Notes: generated from the sequence alone by a model not told the origin. A DNA stretch of 63,279 nucleotides from Acetobacter aceti NBRC 14818 (GCF_000193495.2 NZ_AP023411.1:1-63279), one strand, 5' to 3'. Counted from the stretch's first letter, positions 25,158 to 32,807 are shown. Numbers and translations: made by a program.

Positions 25158-25245
25158 TGGCTTTATCCTCCCACGGGGGCAATATCAAGAATATACAGAA
25201 ATTCTGAATATTCCGCAAATTAAATCGCTGAGGATAGCAGAGGCA

Positions 25246-25294
25246 TGGCGGCCTACAGGGCCGCCAAATGATACACAGCCCCCGTCAGGGGGCT
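25246..25294. terminator. double hairpin, copy 3
   Basis: TGGCGGCC-n5-GGCCGCCA (25246-25266) and AGCCCCC-gtca-GGGGGCT (25277-25294), upstream of the Phd gene and downstream of the membrane-protein gene on the minus strand. Confidence 0.6.
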
Positions 25295-25367
25295 TCCGTT
25301 TATCGTGGCTATCCCGAGGGGAGAAGAGACTATGCCACAGAGGGCGCAACCATCCGCTCTTCTGTGC

Positions 25368-25832
25368 TCACCTAGCTGATTTTTTCGCGACCAGCAGCGC
25401 AGCCACAGGTCCGCCCCATGCCCCCAGCAGGCTGAGGACGGCGATTGCGGTCGAGAACCAGAGTGGCAAAGCCTCGGGCGAGGCATCGGCTCCCATCATC
25501 ATCGGCAGACCCAGCACGCCGAACATGAATTGAAAGAAGACAACGGGCAGAGCGATGATTTTCACAGATCGAAAGCTGTGCGTGAACATCACAGACAGGC
25601 CCGCCATCATGACAGAAAAAAAGAGACCGGCCGTCAGGATGCCTATCCCATGAAGGGCCAGGAACCATTGCGGCAAGAGTTCCAGCCCACGGTCCCGCAT
25701 CAGACAGAACATAATCACGACACCAGTCAGAAAACCGAAAGTCACGATCAGTTTCAGCGTGTCGATGGCATCAGCAATATGCCCAGCCAGACGGTCAACG
25801 CCATTTGGCGCAGTATTCTGCTCTGTTGTCAT
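25368..25832 (-). CDS. four-pass inner-membrane protein
   Basis: 154 residues with four hydrophobic segments (about 27-48, 56-78, 88-109, 122-148) and short loops. Start ATG 25832 after TTAGGAC. No family recognised. It lies between the NepR-like gene and the Phd pair. Confidence 0.55.
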   Translation of the reverse strand: MTTEQNTAPNGVDRLAGHIADAIDTLKLIVTFGFLTGVVIMFCLMRDRGLELLPQWFLALHGIGILTAGLFFSVMMAGLSVMFTHSFRSVKIIALPVVFFQFMFGVLGLPMMMGADASPEALPLWFSTAIAVLSLLGAWGGPVAALLVAKKSAR

Positions 25833-25933
25833 GTCCTAATTCCACCAGAACCTGTTTTGCCGTTACTACCATAAGCCCGGTCTTATGCGTAAGAAATTGC
25901 CGGTCGCTTATGGGAGCAGGAATTGATTTTGAC

Positions 25934-26257
25934 TTACTCGTGCCGAAGTAACGCACTGTCTGCCTGATGTTCGGGTTTCTCACTTTCTGGTGCCTCGGAA
26001 AGAAGAGACAAAAGAGTATCGGGAACCGGTTCCTTCACCACAGCACCGAACCGGGCGCGCAGCGCGCGCTTCAGCCACGACGCCAGAAAATTTTCATCTG
26101 AATACTTGTGCATATCCGATCCTTCCCACTGCATTTTAATCGGATCGCTCACGACAGGAAGATTCTGGCGTCGTAGAGCACTCCACAATGTTGCGAACCC
26201 GGCATCATCAGCCGGAGCGGGTGGCCGGGGCGCAGTGCCCCGGCCGGTTGTTGTCAT
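25934..26257 (-). CDS. NepR-like anti-sigma-type protein coupled to ParB
   Basis: ATG 26257 overlaps the ParB-domain stop as ATGA, giving 107 residues. The C-terminal half LKRALRARFGAVVKEPVPDT followed by LLSLLSE closely follows the NepR pattern (LR..F..VV.EPVPDRF..LL). NepR is the anti-sigma factor of EcfG in the alphaproteobacterial general stress response. No PhyR or EcfG gene is on the plasmid, so it would act on host sigma factors (inference). The N-terminal half is not recognised. Confidence 0.6.
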   Translation of the reverse strand: MTTTGRGTAPRPPAPADDAGFATLWSALRRQNLPVVSDPIKMQWEGSDMHKYSDENFLASWLKRALRARFGAVVKEPVPDTLLSLLSEAPESEKPEHQADSALLRHE

Positions 26258-28140
26258 GCGGTCGCTGCGCCGGGTGTGCGGAGAAAGGCCGGAAGCCATC
26301 CGCTTTCCGCTGCGGCCTTGGCCGCGTCGGTGGCGAGGGCATCCCGTTTTGCCTTCTGCCAGTCGCCGGGGTTTGCTCCTGCCTCGGTGATGTAGTCGGC
26401 AATGGTGGATTTCGTCAGCGAACGGAAGAAGTTGTCCGCATCGGGCTTCCACCATTCGCGCATGTCGAAGCCGATTGAGGCTGCGATGTCACGCGACGAG
26501 CCGCGCTGCCTGTCCACGGACCAGTCCTCCTTTCCGGCATTCACGAAGGGCAGGGCGCAGGCGGCAAGAATTTCGACCAGTTCGCTTTCGGTACGGCCCA
26601 GAAGCCACGGCCACAGCCGATCATCCTGCGGGATGCGCAGAGGGTTGAGGCGTTCCAGCCGATATTCGGCAACCGCGCACATGGCCGGGTTGGATGCCTT
26701 GTCGTGCGGCGTTTCGGGCGTCTCGAAGCGGGGAGACATCGCGCCGTGGTGCTGCATCAGAAGCGCATGGACCAGAACCCGCAGGACCATCACACTGTCC
26801 CGCGCAAGCGTCGCCTGTAGGGCGGCTGTCCGCTCGCGATAGAGCGTTTCCATCAGACCGTTGGGAATGGTGGGCACGGCACTGTCATTCTCGGCTGTGC
26901 TGGCGCTGGCGGCGTCCTTCTTCTTCGCGCCGGGTTTGACCACGCCCACATAGGTCGTGCCGATCTCCGCCCCCTCGGTCATGATGAAGACCCCGGCCTG
27001 TTCCTTCTGCTCGGCGCTCCACAGGTGAGCCGCATTCTGCAATGCCTCAAGCTCGGCGGTCAGGGCGTCGTATTCTTCGTTTTCCTCGTCGGTCAGGCCC
27101 TGGGACTGCTCGTTTTCCTCGATCTCGGTCAGCCGGTCGGCAATCGCCTCGATGCGTGCGGCATCCTCGGCGGTTGGCTCGGCCTGTTTTGGCGACAAAC
27201 GAGGGGTGGAATAGAACCAGCTTGGCCGGTCCGTGATGCGTTCAACCCATGACCAGCCTTCGGCCCTGAACCCGGCTTCGACTTCGCCCAGCTTCTTTTC
27301 GGCCAGTTCGTGCAGAAGCGGGGTATCGGTCAGGAAACCGTTCTCTCCGAACAGGTCCTGCACCACGGTCCCGCCCGCAGCGCGGTAGGTATCCAGTCCG
27401 ACGAAGGAGACGATGCGGCTGCTTTCGGGAACGGCCCCCTGCATGAGCCGGTTCTTGATGGAGTGCGGGGCAACCTGAAAGTGCGTATCCAGCACCCATT
27501 GCAGCACACTGTCCTGCGCCTCGTGATCGTCCGCCACGGTGAAGGCCGAAACCTGTTCGAGCGTGAGCTGATCCTGTCGGAAGGCGCTCATGACAGCAGG
27601 AGAGACGGACGCCAGCTTCAGGCGCTTCGCGACGATTGAAGCGGAGACGCCAAAACGCTGCGCGATCTGCTCGACGGAGCGTCCCAATTCGACCTGTCGG
27701 GCGAACGCCTCAAACTGGTCGGCCGGGTGCATCGCATGACGCTGCACGTTCTCGGCAAGGCTGATTTCCTCGGCTTCCTCGGGTGTCACGATCCGGCAGA
27801 GAACGGACTTGTCCTCGGTCCAGTCGCCGCGTTCGACCAGCAGGGACATGGCGAGAAAGCGTCGGCCGCCCGCGACAACGCCGAAGCGGTCACCATCCGG
27901 CACGACGACAAGGCTCTGGATCAGGCCAACAGCTTTCAGGTTGTCGGCCAGTTCTTCGATAGCGATGGCGGGCACCGTGCGCCGGACATTCAGGGGCGAA
28001 CGGAACAGCTTGCTGAAGGGGATGCGTGTCCCGTCTGTATCGTTGGCGGGCGTCGTGATTGGCGTCGGCGTCTTGCTCGTAGTCTTTCTGGCGGGCTTCG
28101 TGGTGGCTTTCTTGGGCTCACTGCGGAGTGTTGCAGACAT
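26254..28140 (-). CDS. large ParB/Srx-domain protein of the leading region
   Basis: Start MSATLRSEP at 28140 is fixed by GGGAGGGTAAACCCTATG (628 residues). The basic disordered N-terminus precedes a ParB N-terminal domain (FRSPLNVRRTVPAIAIEELA, VVAGGRRFLAM with GGRR at 91-94, AENVQRHAMHPADQFEAF). An HTH follows (VEQIAQRFGVSASIVAKRLK) and then a long C-terminal part with an acidic helical stretch. ParB-domain proteins of this size are frequent in leading regions (YubM type) and are distinct from partition ParB. It belongs to module 4, whose long part has been pushed away by an IS701 insertion. Confidence 0.85.
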   Translation of the reverse strand: MSATLRSEPKKATTKPARKTTSKTPTPITTPANDTDGTRIPFSKLFRSPLNVRRTVPAIAIEELADNLKAVGLIQSLVVVPDGDRFGVVAGGRRFLAMSLLVERGDWTEDKSVLCRIVTPEEAEEISLAENVQRHAMHPADQFEAFARQVELGRSVEQIAQRFGVSASIVAKRLKLASVSPAVMSAFRQDQLTLEQVSAFTVADDHEAQDSVLQWVLDTHFQVAPHSIKNRLMQGAVPESSRIVSFVGLDTYRAAGGTVVQDLFGENGFLTDTPLLHELAEKKLGEVEAGFRAEGWSWVERITDRPSWFYSTPRLSPKQAEPTAEDAARIEAIADRLTEIEENEQSQGLTDEENEEYDALTAELEALQNAAHLWSAEQKEQAGVFIMTEGAEIGTTYVGVVKPGAKKKDAASASTAENDSAVPTIPNGLMETLYRERTAALQATLARDSVMVLRVLVHALLMQHHGAMSPRFETPETPHDKASNPAMCAVAEYRLERLNPLRIPQDDRLWPWLLGRTESELVEILAACALPFVNAGKEDWSVDRQRGSSRDIAASIGFDMREWWKPDADNFFRSLTKSTIADYITEAGANPGDWQKAKRDALATDAAKAAAESGWLPAFLRTPGAATA

Positions 28141-28232
28141 AGGGTTTACCCTCCCTGCACCGGGCGGAGAGGAAGGACCATCCCCCCACGTTTTCCCGCC
28201 CGGTGTTCTTATTATATACACGATATAATAAG
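28141..28232 (-). promoter_or_regulatory. leader and palindromic promoter of the ParB-domain gene
   Basis: Palindrome CTTATTATAT-n5-ATATAATAAG (28208-28232), a leader hairpin with ten-base arms (CACCGGGCGG pairing with CCGCCCGGTG), then GGGAGGGTAAACCCTATG. Confidence 0.7.
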
Positions 28233-28421
28233 GGAGAGGCAAGAGAAAAATGCAGTTTTTCACACAGATAATGGCGGTTTCCCGCCAAAAATTACCCTTG
28301 CATCCGCCCCCTCAAAACCCCAGCCTTTCGTTCGACCTGCCAGCGGCAGGGCGAAAGGCAGCGCAGCGACGCCTTTCGTCCCGACACCTTCAGATCCGCC
28401 AGCAACGCAGCGCAGGTCTAG

Positions 28422-29829
28422 CACTACAGTTGTTTTTTTAGATGAGAGGCATAAGCTACCGCTTGGTGAGTTCTTCGAAAGCGTGACCAGTGGAGAATAT
28501 GGTCGAGGGAAATCTGCTGCTGCGTTAATCTGACGATAAGACGCCGGATTTCCTGAATGGACCACCGGATCAGGCCTGGTAAGCGTTCGATAGTCTTTTT
28601 TTGGGAGGTCTGGCATTTGCTTCTGCCCTTACACCGGCCATCAGAGCATAGGCCAGCATGACGAGGGATACGTGACGATGCCAGCCATGCCAGGAACGGG
28701 TTTCATTGTGATCGAGGCCGAATTCGTTCTTGGCCGTTCTGAAACCTTCTTCGATCCGCCAACGCGTTCCCTCGACCTGAACGAGTTTTTCAAGCGTTGT
28801 TCCCGTAGGGCACCAGACAGTGAAATATGCGAGATCCCCATCAGTCGGATTTCGACGCACGAGCAGCCCCCGGATCCAGGCTCTGCCATCGCCTGCCGTA
28901 TAGTCTGCTCCGTTGAGTTCGGCGAGCGGACACCATAGCCAGTCATACTGGCGCTCGCCTTTTGTTCCGTGTCCGGCCGACAGGGAGACCCAGGCTTGTT
29001 CCGGAGCATTCCGGGCGATGTCACGGGCTTCTCCTGCAACGGGTCTTTCTCCCAGGCCCCAGGAATTGAACCAGTGGTTTCCTGCCACGCCCAGGACATA
29101 GCCCTTTGCAGCATGCCGCAACCCCATCTCGATCTCTCCCACGCCATAAACACTGTCAGCAGCAACCCATTCAAAAGAAAGGCCCGCCCGAAGGCTGCGC
29201 TCGATCATCTGTCGGGCCAGAGAGGGTTTGGTCGCGAATGCTACGTCTGTCGGGACAGAGGCTGAAGACAGCCGTGCCGGATCCGAGGTCCAGGCTTTGG
29301 GAAGATACAGGGCACGATCCACAAAAGCATGACCCCGGGGGGAGACATAGGCTGCAAACACACCGATTTGACAGTTCGTGATCTTGCCTGCCGAACCTGT
29401 ATACTGGCGTCCCACGCCGCAGGAAGCCTTGCCCTTCTTGAGGAAGCCGGTCTCATCAATCACAAGGACAGCATCCTCATCGCCCAGGGTTTCCTGAACA
29501 TGATCGCGGACAATGTCACGCAGGCCGTCTGCGTTCCACTGCGTTCGGCCCAGTAAGGCCTGCTGACGCCAGGGACCTCCATCGCCAGCCGCTTCAGCAC
29601 GTTGCCACCCTGTCTTGCGTGGCAGATTACCCAGAAGGGTTTCCAGATAATGCTCCGCCGAGACCGCAACCCGGGCCTGGCCAAACAGGGGACGCATCTT
29701 TTCCTTGACCGTTCGCAGTCCTGTAACCAGCAGCGACAGCGTCTCTTCAACAGATGCTCCGCCCGTCATCATGTTCCATTCCATGGAAATGCATGGAATC
29801 ATACTTTATCTCGAAAAACAACTGTAGTG
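28422..29829 (-). mobile_element. IS701-family insertion sequence (1408 bp)
   Basis: The ends are CACTACAGTTGTTTTT at 28422 and its complement ending at 29829. The 4-bp target duplication CTAG is at 28418-28421 and 29830-29833. The empty site is visible in the three other modules (GGTCTAGGGG), so insertion is proven by comparison inside the window. Confidence 0.93.
28570..29802 (-). CDS. IS701-family DDE transposase
   Basis: 410 residues. VLVIDETGFLKKGKASCGVG holds the first Asp of the DDE triad and FEWVAADSVYG the second; WRIEEGFRTAKNEFGLDHNE holds the Glu. This is the standard IS701/IS4-like arrangement, and it appears intact. Confidence 0.92.
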   Translation of the reverse strand: MIPCISMEWNMMTGGASVEETLSLLVTGLRTVKEKMRPLFGQARVAVSAEHYLETLLGNLPRKTGWQRAEAAGDGGPWRQQALLGRTQWNADGLRDIVRDHVQETLGDEDAVLVIDETGFLKKGKASCGVGRQYTGSAGKITNCQIGVFAAYVSPRGHAFVDRALYLPKAWTSDPARLSSASVPTDVAFATKPSLARQMIERSLRAGLSFEWVAADSVYGVGEIEMGLRHAAKGYVLGVAGNHWFNSWGLGERPVAGEARDIARNAPEQAWVSLSAGHGTKGERQYDWLWCPLAELNGADYTAGDGRAWIRGLLVRRNPTDGDLAYFTVWCPTGTTLEKLVQVEGTRWRIEEGFRTAKNEFGLDHNETRSWHGWHRHVSLVMLAYALMAGVRAEANARPPKKRLSNAYQA

Positions 29830-30244
29830 CTAGGGGTCATCTCAGGGGACCCGTCTGCACGGAGCGACCAAAGGGAGCGCAGGAAGATGGGGTGGATGAT
29901 CCCCTAGACCGGAGCGAGGCTGCTGGCACCAGCGCAGCCCCCCTTGGGGGGGCGAGCACCGGGGGGACATACCGGGCTTCCGATCGTTACCCGGATGGGC
30001 GGAGACAGACGGCGACCGCAGCGCAGCGCAGGGCGGCGGCTGGCTCCGGTGAGTTGGCCGGGAGACAGGTGCAGCGCACCTGGCTCGCGGCCTTACGAAC
30101 TAGAGCGGAGATCAAGCCCCCGAAAAAACCCGCACGCGCATCGCTGATCTTTGAGGGATAAATCCATTCGTCACGAAAGAATTTCATTGACGAATCAATG
30201 ATACCCCATTTATCAGAAAGAAATCAGCGAGGAATCAGACCGAT

Positions 30245-30895
30245 ATGGCGAATATCTTTGAAGACCCCAAAAAGGCAGCCAGAAAGGCACAACTCTTTGA
30301 AGCTGGCATTCATGCGTTAGAGAATGACGGATGGCAGGTCGAGAAAATCCCCGGCTTCGGAAAAGGAAGCGTTCGGAAGATTACAAAAGGCAGCCAGGAA
30401 CGAATCGTATCAATCAGGACGACGCAGGATCAATGGATTGCGTTTCCGAGGAATGATGCCGGTGATGCCTGGGTCACGTTGTCCGATGTGGATGCGATCG
30501 TGGCCGTTTCTGTAGATGACAAGGAAAATCCGCGCTTTGCGCAGGTGCATCTTATTGAAGGTGATGAAATGCGCGCGCGCTTCGACCGGGCATATCAGGC
30601 TCGGATCAAGGCCGGACATAGTGTACCGAAAAAGCGGAGAGGGATCTGGATTTCACTCTACGATGAAGAAGCCAGCAGCCCCGTTTCGCGTGTGGGAGCT
30701 GGTGCTGGAATAGCTCATAAGCCGATCGCGCGCATACCTCTGGCAGAACCTGGTCTTCCTGCCGAACAGGAAAAGAAGGAGGCCGGTCATGCCGGCACCG
30801 ATTTGCGGCCACTTTCCATAAGCGATGCGAAGAAAAGTCTGTCGATGTTTCTCGGGGTGCCGGAAGAATCCATCGAGATCATCATACGATCCTAG
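30245..30895 (+). CDS. orphan protein next to module 4
   Basis: 216 residues, alpha/beta N-terminal domain (HALENDGWQVEKIPGFGKGS then VRKITKGSQERIVSIRTTQD QWIAFPRN) and a C-terminal helix (ISDAKKSLSMFLGVPEESIE). The N-terminal pattern looks like a small restriction-endonuclease-like or DNA-repair fold but the catalytic residues cannot be assigned. Family not recognised. Confidence 0.6.
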   Translation: MANIFEDPKKAARKAQLFEAGIHALENDGWQVEKIPGFGKGSVRKITKGSQERIVSIRTTQDQWIAFPRNDAGDAWVTLSDVDAIVAVSVDDKENPRFAQVHLIEGDEMRARFDRAYQARIKAGHSVPKKRRGIWISLYDEEASSPVSRVGAGAGIAHKPIARIPLAEPGLPAEQEKKEAGHAGTDLRPLSISDAKKSLSMFLGVPEESIEIIIRS

Positions 30896-30980
30896 AGACA
30901 AGCGTGTTGCAGTGAGGTCGCTCAATGGCATCGCGCGCCGACGCCGCGATGCGCTTCCGTGGAGCGAACCGCGATATTTA

Positions 30981-31028
30981 GGACACGCTAGAGGATACAC
31001 TAAAGGGCACGTCACAGGATACGCACGG
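30981..31028. repeat. 12-bp direct repeats, cluster C (four units)
   Basis: GGACACGCTAGA, GGATACACTAAA, GGGCACGTCACA, GGATACGCACGG at 30981, 30993, 31005 and 31017. They lie about 130 bases upstream of the Abi gene, as an operator would. Confidence 0.75.
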
Positions 31029-31159
31029 AGCGCGGTTTCCGTTTATGCTTGACTCCCGCCGTGTATCAGCTTAAAAGCCCACTTAATATGGCCGTCTCCG
31101 CTGTTGTGCTGCGCGCAAGCTCAGGACATCAAGGGACGGCCTTCTTTATTTTTAGGCAC

Positions 31160-32119
31160 ATGCGTCCGCCTTATACCAAGCCCCACCTCAGTTTTGCCGA
31201 TCAAGTTGATCTCCTGATAAACCGGGGCTTGGGAGTGACAGACCGGACCAAGGCGATCCATCACCTTCAGCGCATTGGTTACGGGCGTCTGGCACCGTAT
31301 TGGGAGCCTTTCGAACAGAACGGCCCCGATCCTCGCGATCCGTCCCGCATCATTCGCACCGACCAGTTCCGACCGGGTGCTGAGTTTCGCCACGCAGTCG
31401 ATCTTTACCTGTTCGACAAGCAGCTCCGTCTTCTGTTCCTAGACGCAATCGAGCGGATTGAGGTGGCATTGCGCGTGGATCTGGCACACACGCTCGGAAA
31501 GCGCGATCCGTGGGCACATCTCTCGCCAGCTTTCCTCGACACGCGCCGAGCGAACACACCATTCCACGACGGCACACGCCACCAGAATTGGCTCGACAAG
31601 GCCAATCAGTCGATCCGACGTTCGAAGGAAAGCTGGGTAAAGCAGTTTTTCGACACCTACAGCTCGCCCCTGCCGATCTGGATGGCCGTTGAGACTTGGG
31701 ATTTCGGCACGCTTTCTTGGCTTCTATTCATGGCGCACCCACGGGACCGCTTCGCGATCGCGTCACGATACGGTCTGCTTCCCGATACGCTGGTGAGCTG
31801 GATCAGGTGTCTTGCGTTCGTCCGCAACATCTGTGCCCATCATTCCCGCTTATGGAACTCGCCGATCATCAATCAGCCCAATGTTCCGAAAGAGCAGGAG
31901 GCACCCACAGTCGTTCATATCGGAACGGAAGTCGTGCGGCGAACTCGTGTTTATGGTGCGGCAGCCGTGGCAAGCTGTCTCGTCAAGGAGATCAGCGCCG
32001 GCACATCATGGAGCCGCCGGATGAAAGCGCATTGGATCGACTTCCCGACAATGCCTCTTGCAAGGGCCAGCCAGGGCGGCTTTACCGCGCCGTGGGACAC
32101 GCTTGAGATCTGGACCTAG
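31160..32119 (+). CDS. Abi-family (AbiD/F-like, HEPN) phage-defence protein
   Basis: Start MRPPYTKPHLSF at 31160 (319 residues). The Abi_2 family pattern is clear: LSFADQVDLLINRGLGVTD, LQRIGYGRLAPYW, FDKQLRLLFLDAIERIEVAL, and near the C-terminus FVRNICAHHSRLWN, where RNICAH is the HEPN R-x4-H ribonuclease motif. Such proteins abort phage infection by RNA cleavage. Its promoter region contains the 12-bp repeats, tying it to the stb-like control region. Confidence 0.85.
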   Translation: MRPPYTKPHLSFADQVDLLINRGLGVTDRTKAIHHLQRIGYGRLAPYWEPFEQNGPDPRDPSRIIRTDQFRPGAEFRHAVDLYLFDKQLRLLFLDAIERIEVALRVDLAHTLGKRDPWAHLSPAFLDTRRANTPFHDGTRHQNWLDKANQSIRRSKESWVKQFFDTYSSPLPIWMAVETWDFGTLSWLLFMAHPRDRFAIASRYGLLPDTLVSWIRCLAFVRNICAHHSRLWNSPIINQPNVPKEQEAPTVVHIGTEVVRRTRVYGAAAVASCLVKEISAGTSWSRRMKAHWIDFPTMPLARASQGGFTAPWDTLEIWT

Positions 32120-32169
32120 ACCCTTCCATTCTTCTGTACTCGCGGCTGGTCCGGTGCTAGAATCTGGTT

Positions 32170-32490
32170 ATGGGCAGGACCGTCATGAAATCCAGACAGT
32201 CGAAAAAATCCGCCGCCTTGCATAAGGTGGCCCAGCTCGCGTTGTTCCCGCTTACGGCACGTCTTCGGCGCATTCGACCGGAGCTGAATGAATGGCGCTT
32301 TTACGCGATGTCCGTTCAACCTGACCTGTTCGGCGGCGCGGCGCTCGTGCGGCAGTGGGGCCGGATCGGCACGACGGGATCGCAGTGTCTCGATCTTTAT
32401 CCGGACGAAGGTACGGCCATCAATGCGCTGTCGAAAATGGTCCGTTATCGGCAGAAACGCGGCTATACGCTCGCCGTTGGTCAGGATTAA
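32170..32490 (+). CDS. WGR-domain protein
   Basis: 106 residues. A basic N-terminal stretch precedes a WGR domain: NEWRFYAMSVQPDLFGGAAL, VRQWGRIGTTG, then a helix and YRQKRGY. WGR domains bind nucleic-acid ends. Stand-alone copies are common on alphaproteobacterial plasmids; function unknown. A long hairpin follows. Confidence 0.8.
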   Translation: MGRTVMKSRQSKKSAALHKVAQLALFPLTARLRRIRPELNEWRFYAMSVQPDLFGGAALVRQWGRIGTTGSQCLDLYPDEGTAINALSKMVRYRQKRGYTLAVGQD

Positions 32491-32555
32491 CTCAGGGGCA
32501 GTGTGGTTCCTGCATGGCCCTGCGACAAACTCCATTCATTGAGCGAGCTGCACCA

Positions 32556-32586
32556 TGCTGACACGAGGGTTTCACTCGTGTCAGCA
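32556..32586 (+). terminator. perfect 12-bp hairpin after WGR gene
   Basis: TGCTGACACGAG-n7-CTCGTGTCAGCA, 66 bases past the WGR stop. No U-run follows, but the stem is perfect. Confidence 0.6.
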
Positions 32587-32732
32587 TCAGTTACCGCTTT
32601 CCACGCAGCATGAGTCGTTTGTTGAAATCTCAGGCTTGCGAGCGGGCTATCTTAAATCCGAAGCGCGGGAAGTGGACGACGACTGTCCCGGCATTCTCCT
32701 ACTCGTTTTCTTATTCACTGGACGGTGATAAT

Positions 32733-32783
32733 AATGCAATCAAGATAATGATTGCATTGTGATAGCATCTCGGTGCAATCATT
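32733..32783 (+). promoter_or_regulatory. operator with iteron core ahead of RHH/HTH gene
   Basis: AATGCAATCA-n6-TGATTGCATT (32733-32758) is a perfect inverted repeat, and GGTGCAATCATT at 32772-32783 adds a third half-site 25 bases before the GTG start. The half-site shares TGCAATCA with the origin iterons GGTGCAATCACCACCC 2.2 kb downstream. Confidence 0.65.
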
Positions 32784-32807
32784 CTTCTATCGAAGGAGGA
32801 TGATCCT

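Larger units (their letters stand above)
28208..30137. repeat. structured module, copy 4, split by IS701-family insertion
   Basis: 28208-28421 matches the proximal half of copy 1 and 29830-30137 the distal half (without copy 1's 45-bp deletion). The IS sits in CTAG of the GGTCTAGGGG hairpin arm, so that stem can no longer form locally. Copies 1 and 4 share the C variants, copies 2 and 3 the T variants. Confidence 0.85.

Noticed and set aside
27727..28533. 268-codon frame on the + strand
   Set aside because: Antisense to the ParB-domain gene, and it runs through the promoter region and module 4 into the IS.
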